64,000 nucleotides of DNA from Pseudomonadota bacterium (lineage in GTDB: Bacteria; Pseudomonadota; Gammaproteobacteria; Steroidobacterales; Steroidobacteraceae), in the NCBI GenBank assembly GCA_021838635.1, contig JAKCDC010000012.1:1-64000 (forward strand). Reading direction: 5' to 3'. Shown piece after piece: positions 26,390 through 35,533 of this stretch. The position numbers were made by a program, and so were the translations under genes. The notes beneath the pieces are model-generated. The model did no database searches. It worked only from the letters and a program-made list of their open reading frames with translations, and was not told the origin of the DNA. Numbering within the stretch: position 1 is the first letter of the stretch; every line of letters begins with the position of its first letter.

Positions 26390-26575
26390 TCAAAAGTCGA
26401 TACAGCGGCCCTTGCGCTCCCAGTCGCCGAAGCGCGTCGGCTCGGGGCCGCCCGGTCCGCCGATCTCACGGGACACCGGCTGCGGCTCGCGTGCCGCCGG
26501 AAGCGCATGTGCTGCGGTCCCTGCGCCGGGTGCGGTTGCGGACGGCGGTGGGAGAGTATTCGAATCGTCCTGCAT
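26390..26575 (-). CDS. SDHAF4-type succinate dehydrogenase assembly factor (DUF1674)
   Basis: This 61-residue protein has a Pro/Ala-rich variable N-terminus and the highly conserved ending EIGGPGGPEPTRFGDWERKG followed by RCIDF. This is the DUF1674/SDHAF4 family, which in mitochondria stabilises the flavinylated SdhA subunit. It is the first gene of the sdh cluster, which supports the same role here. Bacterial function is inferred from the family and context. Confidence 0.88.
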   Translation of the reverse strand: MQDDSNTLPPPSATAPGAGTAAHALPAAREPQPVSREIGGPGGPEPTRFGDWERKGRCIDF

Positions 26576-26655
26576 GTGCGCTCAGTGTGCCAGAATCGCG
26601 CTGTGCCCGCCACGGCACAGCTTGCGGGCGTTCCCGTCCGCTAAGATATCGTCAT

Positions 26656-27573
26656 ATGAATTCAGAACTGCATCGCACCGGATTGGCGGATCTCGGCGTG
26701 CTGCGTATCGGTGGGGCCGATGCGCTGCGCTTCCTGCAAGGCCAGCTGTCCAATGACCTGACCCGCCTCAACTCACAGCACACGCTGCTCGCCGGCTACC
26801 ACACGCCCCAGGGGCGCACCATCGCGCTGCTGCGGCTCGCAGCGCGCGCCGAGGACGAGCTGCTCGCGCTGCTGCCGCGCGAACTCGTGACAATCGTCAA
26901 AGATCGGCTCGCCAAATACGTGCTGCGCGCCAAGGTCACGCTTGCCGATGTTTCGCCCGAATGGCACATCAGCGCCCTGGCGCCGGCCGAGCACTTGACG
27001 AGCGGCACGCCCGCGCAGCTTGCGCCGCAGGCGCTCGCGGCCGAGCTCGGCCGCTGCACGCAGCTCGGGGCACGGCAGTACCTGTGCATTGGCGCCGCGC
27101 CGGCGCGTTGGCTGGAAATCGCCGCCGCGGAGCAGACACCGAGCGAGTCCTCACCGTCGGCTCGCCAACAGTGGCGGCTGCTCGATGTGCGCGCCGGCCT
27201 CACACAGGTGTACGCGGCGACCTCCGAACACTTCGTCGCGCAGATGTTGAATCTCGATGCGCTCGATGCGATCGCGTTCGACAAGGGTTGCTACACCGGA
27301 CAGGAAATCATCGCGCGCGCCCACTATCGCGGGCGCGTGAAACGCCGCGCTCAGCGCTTCCGGTCACACGAGCCGCTCGTGCTCGCCCCGGGCGCGAGCG
27401 GCGTGCTCGACGACGGTCGCGCATTCGAGGTGCTCGAATCGGCGCAGCTGGCGGACGGGCGTGCGGAGTTTCTGGCGGTCGCGGCCCTGCCGGGCGCCGA
27501 AGCGCCCGAGCAGGCCGCGGCGGCGCACCTTCAGGTCGAGGCGCTCGAACTGCCCTATGCGCTTTTGCCGTGA
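26656..27573 (+). CDS. ygfZ: tRNA-modifying/iron-sulfur repair protein YgfZ (folate-binding GcvT-like)
   Basis: This 305-residue protein uses tetrahydrofolate and helps assemble or repair certain Fe-S enzymes. The invariant KGCYTGQE motif sits at residues 210-217, followed by IIARAHYRGRVKRR. The N-terminal ALRFLQGQLSNDL is also typical. The start at 26656 has no clear Shine-Dalgarno; TAAGAT at 26642-26647 could be a -10 box close to the ATG. It is divergent from the sdh cluster, an association common in proteobacteria and consistent with Fe-S/flavin maturation. Confidence 0.9.
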   Translation: MNSELHRTGLADLGVLRIGGADALRFLQGQLSNDLTRLNSQHTLLAGYHTPQGRTIALLRLAARAEDELLALLPRELVTIVKDRLAKYVLRAKVTLADVSPEWHISALAPAEHLTSGTPAQLAPQALAAELGRCTQLGARQYLCIGAAPARWLEIAAAEQTPSESSPSARQQWRLLDVRAGLTQVYAATSEHFVAQMLNLDALDAIAFDKGCYTGQEIIARAHYRGRVKRRAQRFRSHEPLVLAPGASGVLDDGRAFEVLESAQLADGRAEFLAVAALPGAEAPEQAAAAHLQVEALELPYALLP

Positions 27574-27583
27574 GGCGGAGCGC

Positions 27584-28387
27584 TCACAGATCGATCAGTT
27601 CGACCTCGCGCTCGCCGATCGGCCGCTCAAGAAAACGCGCCCCGATGCGCGCGAAGCGCTCGGGGGCGTCGGTGGCGAGCAGACGCAGCCCGCCCTGCCC
27701 GCCGGCCTGCGCGAGACCGGCCTGACACAGCGCGGCGCGTACGTGACGCGCGGTGGTCTCGGCCGAATCGACGATGCGCACCGCCGGGCCGACCGCGGCG
27801 CGAATGGCCGCGGCCACCATCGGGAAGTGCGTGCACCCGAGCACCAGAGTATCGGGCGCGCCGGCACCCGCGGCGGCGAACAGCGCATCGAGATAATGAT
27901 GAGCCACCGCCTCGGCGATCGGACCGTCGCTCAAGCCCTCCTCGGCGAGCGCGACAAACAGCGGCGCCGGTAGCGCGTACACCTGGGCATCGGGACGGCG
28001 CCTGAGGATCGCCTGCTGGTACGCGCCCCCGCGGACCGTGCCCTCGGTGGCGAGCACCGCGATGCGTCCGCTCGGGGAGGCGGCGGCGGCCGCCTCGGCA
28101 CCCGGCTCGATCACGCCGATGACCGGCAACGTGCTCAGCTGCGCGCGCACCGCCGGTAAGGCCACCGCCGAGGCGGTGTTGCAGGCCATCACCAGACACT
28201 TCAGTCCGTAGCCGGCGAGCGCTTCGGCGGCCTGCAATGCATAGCGGCCCACCGTCTCGGCGCTCTTTGTGCCGTACGGCAGCCGTGCCGTATCGCCCAG
28301 ATAGACGAACCGTTCGGCCGGCAGCTCGCGCAGCAGCGCCTTCAGCACCGTCAGTCCGCCGACCCCGGAGTCGAACACTCCGATCAC
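27584..28387 (-). CDS. murI: Glutamate racemase
   Basis: This 267-residue enzyme makes D-glutamate for peptidoglycan. It opens MIGVFDSGVGGLTVLKAL. The two catalytic cysteines are in MACNTAS (Cys69) and LVLGCTHFPM (Cys185). It converges with ygfZ (10-base gap) and begins 8 bases after lysS. Confidence 0.95.
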   Translation of the reverse strand: MIGVFDSGVGGLTVLKALLRELPAERFVYLGDTARLPYGTKSAETVGRYALQAAEALAGYGLKCLVMACNTASAVALPAVRAQLSTLPVIGVIEPGAEAAAAASPSGRIAVLATEGTVRGGAYQQAILRRRPDAQVYALPAPLFVALAEEGLSDGPIAEAVAHHYLDALFAAAGAGAPDTLVLGCTHFPMVAAAIRAAVGPAVRIVDSAETTARHVRAALCQAGLAQAGGQGGLRLLATDAPERFARIGARFLERPIGEREVELIDL

Positions 28388-28395
28388 GGGGCGCC

Positions 28396-29910
28396 TCAGA
28401 TCGCTTCCGGACGCAGGTGCGGGAAGAGAATGACGTCGCGGATCGAGGGCGAATCGGTGAAGAACATCACCAGCCGGTCGATACCGACACCGAGGCCGGC
28501 AGTCGGCGGCATACCGTACTCGAGCGCCCGCACGTAGTCAGCGTCGTAGAACATCGCCTCCTCGTCACCGTGATCCTTGCGCGCGACCTGGGCGCGAAAG
28601 CGCGCCGCCTGATCCTGCGGATCGTTCAGCTCGGAGAAGCCGTTGGCGAGCTCACGGCCGGCGATGAACAGCTCGAACCGGTCGGTGATGAACGGATCCT
28701 GATCGTTGGCGCGCGACAGCGGGGAGACTTCCGCCGGGTACGCGCACACGAAGGTCGGATCCATGTAGGTGTGCTCGGCAGTCTTCTCGAAGATCTCGAT
28801 CTGCAGCTTGCCCGGACCATCGTGCGCCTGCGCAGCGATACCGAGCCGCTCGCACACCTGGCGCAGGTAGGCCGGATCGCGCAGCCGCCCGCGCTCGAGG
28901 TCCGGGTTGTGCTCAAGGATCGCCTCCTCCACCGTGACTCGCCGGAACGGGCGGCTCAGATCGTAGCGGCGCGCCTGGTAGGTGAGCACCTCGGCGCCGT
29001 GGATCGTCTGCGCCAGGCCGCGGATCGCCTTCTCGATCCAGTCCATGAGGTCACGGTAATCAGCGTACGCCAGGTACAGCTCGAGCATCGTGAACTCGGG
29101 GTTGTGTTGGGTCGAGAGTCCCTCGTTGCGGAAATTGCGGTTGATCTCGTAGACGCGCTCGAAGCCCCCGACCACCAGGCGCTTCAGGTACAGCTCAGGG
29201 GCGATGCGCAGATACATCTGCAGGTCGAGCGCGTTGTGATGCGTCACGAACGGCCGCGCGGCGGCGCCGCCCGGGATCGGCTGCATCATCGGGGTCTCGA
29301 CTTCGATGAAATCCAGCGCATCGAGGAAATCGCGCAGGTAGCGCACGACGCGCGCGCGCGTGCGGAACACGTTGCGACTGGTCTCGTTGACGATCAGATC
29401 GACGTAGCGCTGCCGATAGCGCGTCTCGACATCGGCCAGGCCGTGCCACTTGTCCGGCAGCGGCCGCAGCGACTTCACCACCAGACGCAGCCGCTCGACG
29501 CGCACCGAGAGTTCCCCGGTCTTGGTGCGAAACAGCATGCCGGTGGCCCCGACGATGTCCCCGACGTCCCAGCCCTTGAATGCCTCGTACGCCTCGGCCC
29601 CAACGGTGTCCTTGTGCAGGAACAGCTGGATCTGTCCGGTACGGTCGACGATGTTGGCAAAGCTCACTTTGCCCATCACCCGCTTCAGCAGCATCCGCCC
29701 GCCGACCGTCACCCGCGTCGGGTTCGACTCGAGCCACTGCTCGTCGCGCAGCGCGAACGCCTCCTGCAGCTGACCGGCGAGTGCATCGCGGCGAAAATCG
29801 TTCGGATACGCCTCGCCCTGAGTGCGCAGCGCGTCAAGTTTCGAGCGTCGCTCGGCGATCAGCTTGTTCTCATCGCTGCGCTCGGCCGGGTCTGTGTGCG
29901 TGTCGGTCAT
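28396..29910 (-). CDS. lysS: Lysyl-tRNA synthetase, class II
   Basis: This 504-residue enzyme charges tRNA-Lys. It has an N-terminal OB-fold anticodon-binding domain ([20 protein letters not shown]) and a class II catalytic domain. Motif 2 is [20 protein letters not shown], and motif 3 is [20 protein letters not shown]. The start at 29910 (MTDTHTDP) fits the family; a longer frame reaches into prfB. It is 7 bases downstream of prfB, the common prfB-lysS pair. Confidence 0.96.
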   Translation of the reverse strand: MTDTHTDPAERSDENKLIAERRSKLDALRTQGEAYPNDFRRDALAGQLQEAFALRDEQWLESNPTRVTVGGRMLLKRVMGKVSFANIVDRTGQIQLFLHKDTVGAEAYEAFKGWDVGDIVGATGMLFRTKTGELSVRVERLRLVVKSLRPLPDKWHGLADVETRYRQRYVDLIVNETSRNVFRTRARVVRYLRDFLDALDFIEVETPMMQPIPGGAAARPFVTHHNALDLQMYLRIAPELYLKRLVVGGFERVYEINRNFRNEGLSTQHNPEFTMLELYLAYADYRDLMDWIEKAIRGLAQTIHGAEVLTYQARRYDLSRPFRRVTVEEAILEHNPDLERGRLRDPAYLRQVCERLGIAAQAHDGPGKLQIEIFEKTAEHTYMDPTFVCAYPAEVSPLSRANDQDPFITDRFELFIAGRELANGFSELNDPQDQAARFRAQVARKDHGDEEAMFYDADYVRALEYGMPPTAGLGVGIDRLVMFFTDSPSIRDVILFPHLRPEAI

Positions 29911-29917
29911 GTGCTGC

Positions 29918-31013
29918 CTATAGCCCCGCTTTGAGCGAGGCCTCCAAAAATTGATCCAGATCCCCATCGAGCACCGCGGTGGTGTTGCCAACCTCGACTC
30001 CCGTGCGCAGGTCCTTGATGCGCGACTGGTCGAGCACGTAGGAGCGGATCTGATTGCCCCAACTGACGTCGGACTTGGAGTCTTCCAGCACCTTGGCGGC
30101 GGCGTTGCGCTTGTTCACCTCGAGCTCATACAGCTTCGCCTTGAGCATCTTCATCGCCGTGGAGCGGTTCTTGTGCTGGCTGCGTTCCGCCTGGCAGGCC
30201 ACCACGATGCCGGACGGCACGTGCGTGATGCGCACCGCCGACTCGGTCTTGTTGACATGCTGGCCTCCGGCCCCCGAGGAGCGGTACACGTCGGTCTTCA
30301 GGTCCGCCGGATTGATATCAATCGCGATGTCCTCATCGACCTCAGGCGAGATGAACACCGAGGCGAAGGAGGTGTGGCGGCGGTTGCCCGAATCGAACGG
30401 GGACTTGCGCACCAGGCGGTGCACCCCGGTCTCGGTGCGCAGCCAGCCGTAGGCGAACTCGCCCGTCACCTGCACCGTCGCGCTCTTGATGCCGGCCACT
30501 TCGCCCGGGTTCGAATCAATCACCTCGCACGCGAAACCGCGCGCCGCACCCCAGCGCAGATACATCCTGAGCAGCATCTGCGCCCAGTCCTGCGCCTCGG
30601 TGCCGCCGGCGCCGGCCTGAATGTCGAGAAACGCACTGTGCGAGTCCATCTCGCCGCGGAACATGCGCTTCAGCTCCAGGCGGCGCACCGCCCCCTCGAG
30701 GCTGCTCGCCTCGCGGATCAGATCCGCGGCGGTGGCCTCGTCCTGCTCGCTCTCGGCGAGCGCCAGCAGCTCCGTGGCGGCGCTGATGCCTCCGTCGACC
30801 CGCGCGATCGCCTCGATGTCCGTGCTCAGGCTGGCCCGCTCCCGGCCGAGCTGCTGGGCGCGCTCGGGCTGCGACCACACGGCCGGATCCTCCAGCTCGC
30901 GGGAAACTTCCTCCAGGCGCTCTTTCTTCAGGTCGTACTCAAAGAAACCCCCGTAGGGAGCTCATGCGCTCCTCGAGGTCTTTGAGCTGGCGCTTCAGAG
31001 GATTGAGTTCCAT
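29918..31013 (-). CDS. prfB: Peptide chain release factor 2, with programmed +1 frameshift
   Basis: RF2 terminates translation at UGA and UAA. The 5' part starts at ATG 31013 ([17 protein letters not shown]) and reaches an in-frame TGA at 30941-30939 after codon 24. The context is CGGGGG-TTT-CTT-TGA: a Shine-Dalgarno-like G-run, then the slippery CTT and the UGA stop. A +1 shift reads CTT-GAG and enters the main frame, giving about 364 residues, the normal RF2 length. The main part holds [13 protein letters not shown] (anticodon-like SPF) and [15 protein letters not shown] with the catalytic GGQ. The known autoregulation applies: low RF2 lets ribosomes shift and make more. Confidence 0.95.
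30930..30960 (-). promoter_or_regulatory. Programmed +1 ribosomal frameshift site in prfB
   Basis: On the minus strand the site is CTACGGGGGTTTCTTTGAG. The internal G-run mimics a ribosome binding site three bases before CTT, and UGA follows. This is the RF2 autoregulatory cassette known from E. coli, differing only slightly in the G-run and the TTT codon. Confidence 0.92.
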
Positions 31014-31057
31014 CGTGCGGTGCCGTCCGGGTGAGATGCGGGAAGGGATCCGCCATG

Positions 31058-32086
31058 CTAGCGGCCCGCCGGCGGAAATTCCACCCTCGCACCCGTCTCG
31101 GCCCGGTGCAGCAGACGCAAGAGCTGCGCGCGGCTGTTGATCCCGAGCTTACGGTACGCGAGGCGCAGCAGATTGCGGACCGTGGCCGGTGCCAGTCCGC
31201 TGCGACGCGCCAGGGCGTTGCAGTCCTCCCCGGCGGCGAACCGCCGCACCAGCTCGTATTCGCGCGGCGTGAGCCGCTCCTGCGGTGGCGTGGAGCGCAG
31301 GCTCAGCACGAGCGCATCGGTGAAGCGACGCGCCTGAATGATCTGTCCAAGTCCCTCCAGCGCCACGGCCTCCTCGCGCTGCGCCCGGGCGAGCAGCCCC
31401 GCCGGCAGACGCAGTCCGTTCCACTCCGGCCAGCGTATGCCGATCGCCTCAGCGAGACGCCCGCCGCAGTGCAGCACCGTGCCGTCGCACAGCGTGAGCG
31501 CCCGATGCGGTCCGGGCGCAATGCCCGGCTCGGCCGAGGCGTGCCGCAGGCACAGCGCCCGATGCACGGCGCGCGACTCCGAGAGGTGCGGCATCAACAC
31601 CTGCACGCGCTCGCAGTCCTGGGCATCGAACGGCGCGCCACTCTGCGCTCGGTGCAGCGAGAGCCACTCGCCGCCCGGGGTTCCGCAGGCGGCGGTGCCC
31701 ATCAGCAGCTGCCGCTCGATGCGTCCGCGACACAGTTGCTCGTGCGCAGCCGCATCGAGGCCGCGCGCAAGCAGCGCCTCGGCATCCTCCAGGTGCGCCG
31801 TGCCGTGCGTGCCGGCGGTCGCCGCCAGCGCCTCGGGCCGCTGACGCACCAGAGTCACCAGCGGCTCGAGCGCCGCCGGCGGCATGCGGTAGGCGTGCAG
31901 CCGGTGCACCTGCAGTTGGCCGCCATCGATCTGACCGGTGAACCACAGCGCCGCATCGAACGGCACCTGTTCGGTCAGCGCCGCAAGCGCCAGATCCTCG
32001 AACGGCTCCGGCCCGGCCCGCTGCGCAATGCGGTACAGCTGCTGTGCGAACTGCAGAATTGCTTCCAAGAGACCCCCACCCGGCAC
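31058..32086 (-). CDS. LuxR-type transcriptional regulator
   Basis: This 342-residue protein has a C-terminal LuxR helix-turn-helix (about residues 272-325): LTPREYELVRRFAAGED, then ARRSGLAPATVRNLLRLAYR and KLGI. The N-terminal 250 residues show no domain I can name; there is no receiver aspartate pattern and no clear autoinducer-binding signature. The frame starts at GTG 32086. TTG at residue 7, with GGGTGGGGG a few bases upstream, is a plausible alternative. It lies between prfB and recJ, the position of rpfD in the Xanthomonas rpf region, but is not obviously related to it. The ligand and targets are unknown. Confidence 0.75.
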   Translation of the reverse strand: MPGGGLLEAILQFAQQLYRIAQRAGPEPFEDLALAALTEQVPFDAALWFTGQIDGGQLQVHRLHAYRMPPAALEPLVTLVRQRPEALAATAGTHGTAHLEDAEALLARGLDAAAHEQLCRGRIERQLLMGTAACGTPGGEWLSLHRAQSGAPFDAQDCERVQVLMPHLSESRAVHRALCLRHASAEPGIAPGPHRALTLCDGTVLHCGGRLAEAIGIRWPEWNGLRLPAGLLARAQREEAVALEGLGQIIQARRFTDALVLSLRSTPPQERLTPREYELVRRFAAGEDCNALARRSGLAPATVRNLLRLAYRKLGINSRAQLLRLLHRAETGARVEFPPAGR

Positions 32087-32399
32087 GGACCGCCACGCCG
32101 GCCGGGGACGGCGCGGAGCACGGCCCGCGTGTTATTTCAGATATACCGTTATTCCGGCGTGCAATGGGGCGAGCCCATTGCGCACCGACCGAAGTAGGAT
32201 TGACGTCGATCATACCGCGTTACGCGGTGTTTGGCAGCCGCCCGTCGGGCATCCCCAGTCCGTGCCCGACGGCGCACCCCTAGCGCACGCCATTCCGACT
32301 CCCTCGCCACACACCGGCCCTAGCCGGCGCGCGGCGCACGGCGCGGCAAGGGCCGCGCTCAATGAGGTATGACGCAGCAGCTGCGCGGAGGGGAAATGC
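32087..32399. other. 313-base gene-free interval with two palindromes
   Basis: The interval lies between recJ (ending at 32400) and the LuxR-type gene (starting at 32086). It contains GCAATGGG-N5-CCCATTGC (32161-32181) and ACCGCG-TTA-CGCGGT (32214-32228). No coding sequence of good quality is seen. It most likely holds the recJ terminator and the LuxR-gene promoter; TATATC near 32139-32144 on the minus strand is the only A/T-rich box. Confidence 0.5.
32161..32181. promoter_or_regulatory. Perfect 8-bp palindrome upstream of the LuxR-type gene
   Basis: GCAATGGG and CCCATTGC flank GCGAG. The symmetry and the place, about 80 bases upstream of the LuxR-type start, suit an operator for a dimeric regulator, possibly the product itself. 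A simple RNA hairpin is the alternative. Confidence 0.35.
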
Positions 32400-34121
32400 T
32401 CAGGGGTCGAGAATGTGATCGACCAGCAGCTGCAACCGCCGCTCGCCCTGGTATTCGTTGACGTCCAGACGGTACACCAGCCGCCGCTCGCCCTGCGGCA
32501 GGGGCGCTTCGGCTTGAGGATCGAGGCTGTTGAACGCGATGGCATCGAAGGCGCGGTTGCGCTCGCCCTGCACCCACATCTTCAGATGTCGCTCCCCGAC
32601 CACCCGGGCGGTGCGCACCGTGAACACCCCATCGAAGCTCGGCTCGGGAAATGCCTGTCCCCACGGCCCGCCGGCGCGCAGCGCCTCGGCGGTCTCAAGC
32701 GCGATGTCCTGCACCGCGAGCGCCCCGTCGGTCTCGATTGCATCGCGCAGTGCGCTGCGTTCGGGCCAGGCGGCCACCGTCGCATCAAAGCACGCCGCGA
32801 ATGGATCGAGCGCCGCGCGCGCAAGTGTCAGCCCGGCGGCCATCGCATGCCCGCCGAAGCGCCCGATCAGGCCCGGATGGCGCGCATCGAGTTGCGCCAG
32901 CACGTCGCGGATGTGGATGCCGGGCACCGAGCGCGCCGAGCCGCGCAACTCCTCATCACCGGCGGCGGCGAAGGCGATCACGGGCCGGCGCAGCCGATCT
33001 TTCACGCGGCTTGCAACCAACCCTACAACACCCTGGTGCCACTGCGGATCGAACAGGCACACCGCGCTGCGCTGCTCGGCGTGCGGATCGCGTTCGGCGA
33101 GTCCGCGCACGGCGGCAAGCGCCTCGGCCTGCATGCGCGCCTCGATCTCCCGCCGTTCGCGGTTCAGAGCATCGAGCCGCGCAGCAAGCGCCGCGGCCGC
33201 CACCGGGTCGTCCTCCAGCAGGCACTGAATGCCGATCGACATGTCCTCAAGGCGCCCGGCGGCGTTCAGACGCGGCCCGACGGTGAACCCGAGGTCAGCG
33301 CTCACCAGGCGCGCCGGCTCGCGCGACGCCAGTGCCAACAACGCGCGGATACCCGCGACGCAACGTCCGGCGCGGATGCGCTTGAGGCCCTGATCGACCA
33401 GCACCCGGTTGTTGTGATCAAGCGGCACCAGATCGGCGACCGTGCCGAGGGCGACCAGATCGAGCCACTCGGCGACCCCCGGCGCCGCGGCGCCGAGCAG
33501 CCCGGCCGCCCCGAGCTGGCGGCGCAGCGCCGCGAGCACGTAGAACGCCACGCCCACGCCGGCGAGCGAGCCACTGGCAAAGCGGCTGCCCGGCAGGTTG
33601 GGGTTGACGATGACGCGCGCTGCGGGAAGCTGCTCGCCGGGCAGATGATGATCGGTGATGAGCACCTCGATGCCGTGCGCGCGCGCCTCCTCGACGCCGG
33701 CGAGCGAGGCGATGCCGTTGTCGACCGTGACGATGAGCGTGGGTTTGCGCTCGGCGGCGACGCGTACGATCTGCGGCGTCAGTCCGTACCCGAACTCGAA
33801 CCGGTTCGGCACCAGGAAGTCCGCCGTGAACCCCCAGGCGCGCAGCGCCCGCAGCATCAGAGCGGTACTGGTCGCGCCGTCGGCATCAAAATCCCCGATC
33901 ACCAGAATGCGCCCGCCATCGCGCTCGGCGAGCAGCAACTGCGCGGCGGCCTCGACCGACTCCAGGGTACCCACCGGCGTCAGATGCTCAAGGCCCGTAT
34001 CCAGTTCGCGCGCACTGCGAACGCCGCGCGCGGCATACACCCGTCGCAGCACCGGATGCAGCGCCTCGCCGAACCCGCTCACCTCCGGCGGGGCCGTGCG
34101 GCGCACCACCCGCAGCGTCAC
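32400..34121 (-). CDS. recJ: Single-strand-specific exonuclease RecJ
   Basis: This 573-residue DHH-family 5'-3' exonuclease works in recombination, mismatch and base-excision repair. Motif I is VIGDFDADGATSTALM, followed by LIVTVDNG and VLITDHHLPG (DHH). GRFGGHAMAAGLTL is the DHHA1 GGGH-type motif. The GTG start at 34121 overlaps the stop of the rpfE-like gene (GTGA) and removes a spurious N-terminal extension. Pairing with rpfE is conserved in Xanthomonas. Confidence 0.93.
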   Translation of the reverse strand: MTLRVVRRTAPPEVSGFGEALHPVLRRVYAARGVRSARELDTGLEHLTPVGTLESVEAAAQLLLAERDGGRILVIGDFDADGATSTALMLRALRAWGFTADFLVPNRFEFGYGLTPQIVRVAAERKPTLIVTVDNGIASLAGVEEARAHGIEVLITDHHLPGEQLPAARVIVNPNLPGSRFASGSLAGVGVAFYVLAALRRQLGAAGLLGAAAPGVAEWLDLVALGTVADLVPLDHNNRVLVDQGLKRIRAGRCVAGIRALLALASREPARLVSADLGFTVGPRLNAAGRLEDMSIGIQCLLEDDPVAAAALAARLDALNRERREIEARMQAEALAAVRGLAERDPHAEQRSAVCLFDPQWHQGVVGLVASRVKDRLRRPVIAFAAAGDEELRGSARSVPGIHIRDVLAQLDARHPGLIGRFGGHAMAAGLTLARAALDPFAACFDATVAAWPERSALRDAIETDGALAVQDIALETAEALRAGGPWGQAFPEPSFDGVFTVRTARVVGERHLKMWVQGERNRAFDAIAFNSLDPQAEAPLPQGERRLVYRLDVNEYQGERRLQLLVDHILDP

Positions 34122-35131
34122 GCCAGTGCCTCGAGCGCCGTGCGGCCGCGCCGCCAGCGCCGCCACAGATCGTGGCGGCGCAGACACCACGCCCGGTCAT
34201 TGGCGAGCAGCCAGAGCCGCTGCAGCGACCCGGCGCCAAGCGCCGCGACCGCCGGGGCGATCCAGCGCTGATCGAGGTCGGCAAGCGCGCCGAGCAGATC
34301 GGCCTGGCGCATCCGCCGCAGCGCCTCGCCGCTCTCCAGGGCACAGAGCATCCGTCCCGCCGCCGCAGCGAGCACGGCGGCCAGCGCATCGGGCGGCGCG
34401 CGCAGGGTGCCGGCGCCGAGCGTGGCGAGCCCGGCCAGATACGCCTCCTCGCCGTACACCTCGGCGTGCAACGGCGCACCGGCGAGCGGCGCCGCCGCAC
34501 CCGCCCCACCGCCCCAGATCCACAGCTGCGAGATCGGTGGCGCGCCGCGCGCGGCGCGCTCAGCGTTCAGCGGATGGGTGTACAGCCACATTTCCAGTTC
34601 CGAGCCGAGACGGCGCAGCTCGGCAGCCCCAGGACCGCTCGGGAGGCGCTCGGCAAGCGACTCGGCAGGCAGGCGAGCCGGATCCCAGGTACGCACCGGC
34701 GCACCCGCCGGGGCCCCGAGCAGCAATGTTCCGTCCGGCAAGACCGTCAGCGTCAACCCGGAGCCGGCGTAGAGCGCATTGAAATCCTGCGCCAGACGCA
34801 TCGCCTCGGCGGGCGTCAGGCGCAGCCGGCCGCGCCGCTCCAGATGCACCCGCCCCACCCCTTCGGTGAGGCTCAGCGGCTCGGCGAGCCACAGCGCGTC
34901 GCCCGGCGCTTCGCCCAGCGCCGCCGCCGCCACACTCGCCACCGGCAGCGCGCCATAGCGGGCCAGATCGAGCCAGTGCGCCACCCACGGCCGCCAGCCG
35001 TCCGGCAGCGGCGCGGCGCGCGCAAAGCGCCCGAGCGCCTCCAGGCCGGGCAGCGTGCCGCGCGGGACGGGTGCCGTCCCGGACTCGGCGCCGAGGTACA
35101 GATCGGTAATGACGATGACGAGTTCGCTCAC
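34118..35131 (-). CDS. rpfE: RpfE-type regulatory/phosphoglycerate-mutase-like protein
   Basis: This 337-residue protein begins MSELVIVITDLYLGAES, like the RpfE-type family encoded next to recJ in Xanthomonas. The alanine/arginine-rich middle contains LTPAEAMRLAQDFNALYAGS and PPISQLWIWGGGAGA. The family is distantly like phosphoglycerate mutases (alkaline phosphatase fold), but catalytic metal ligands are not obvious beyond the N-terminal Asp. The biochemical role is not established. It is divergent from the Mth938-like gene with only 18 bases between the starts. Confidence 0.75.
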   Translation of the reverse strand: MSELVIVITDLYLGAESGTAPVPRGTLPGLEALGRFARAAPLPDGWRPWVAHWLDLARYGALPVASVAAAALGEAPGDALWLAEPLSLTEGVGRVHLERRGRLRLTPAEAMRLAQDFNALYAGSGLTLTVLPDGTLLLGAPAGAPVRTWDPARLPAESLAERLPSGPGAAELRRLGSELEMWLYTHPLNAERAARGAPPISQLWIWGGGAGAAAPLAGAPLHAEVYGEEAYLAGLATLGAGTLRAPPDALAAVLAAAAGRMLCALESGEALRRMRQADLLGALADLDQRWIAPAVAALGAGSLQRLWLLANDRAWCLRRHDLWRRWRRGRTALEALA

Positions 35132-35149
35132 CGGCGGTATCGTACCGTC

Positions 35150-35521
35150 ATGCGATTCACATTAGAGAGCGGAACGCACGTCAACACGGTGCGGGCCTAT
35201 TCGGCCGAGGCGCTGCGCATCGGGGAGCATGTGGTGCGCGCCAGCTGCATCGTGACCGCCGAGCAGCTGGTGAGCGCCTGGGCGCCGCAGCGCATCGAGG
35301 ACCTCGAGGTGGCGCACCTCGAGCCCCTGTTCGCGCTCGAGCCTGAAGTCGTGCTGATCGGTACCGGGCCGCGCCAGCGCTTCGCGCCGGCGGCGGTGCG
35401 TGCGGCCTTTGCGGCGCACGCCATCGGGGTCGAAGTGATGGACCTCGGGGCGGCCTGCCGCACCTTCAACGTCCTGGTGCATGAGGACCGCCGGGTGGCG
35501 GCGGCGCTGTTTCTCGAGTAA
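35150..35521 (+). CDS. Mth938-like domain protein (DUF498/NDUFAF3 family)
   Basis: This 123-residue protein resembles the Mth938/NDUFAF3 fold: RASCIVTAEQLVSAW, EVVLIGTGPRQRF and GVEVMDLGAACRTFNVL are the family blocks. The mitochondrial homologue assists complex I assembly; the bacterial role is unknown. ATG 35150 gives the family length. It is divergently placed from the rpfE-like gene. Confidence 0.85.
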   Translation: MRFTLESGTHVNTVRAYSAEALRIGEHVVRASCIVTAEQLVSAWAPQRIEDLEVAHLEPLFALEPEVVLIGTGPRQRFAPAAVRAAFAAHAIGVEVMDLGAACRTFNVLVHEDRRVAAALFLE

Positions 35522-35533
35522 TCCGCGCCGCGC

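Noticed and set aside
27573-27584. Terminator between ygfZ and murI
   Set aside because: Only 10 bases separate the convergent stops, and no stem-loop with a U-run could be placed there.
32210-32545. Open frame of 111 codons in the recJ to LuxR gap
   Set aside because: Most of it overlaps the recJ 3' end in another frame, and it is Arg/Ser-rich with no recognisable motif.
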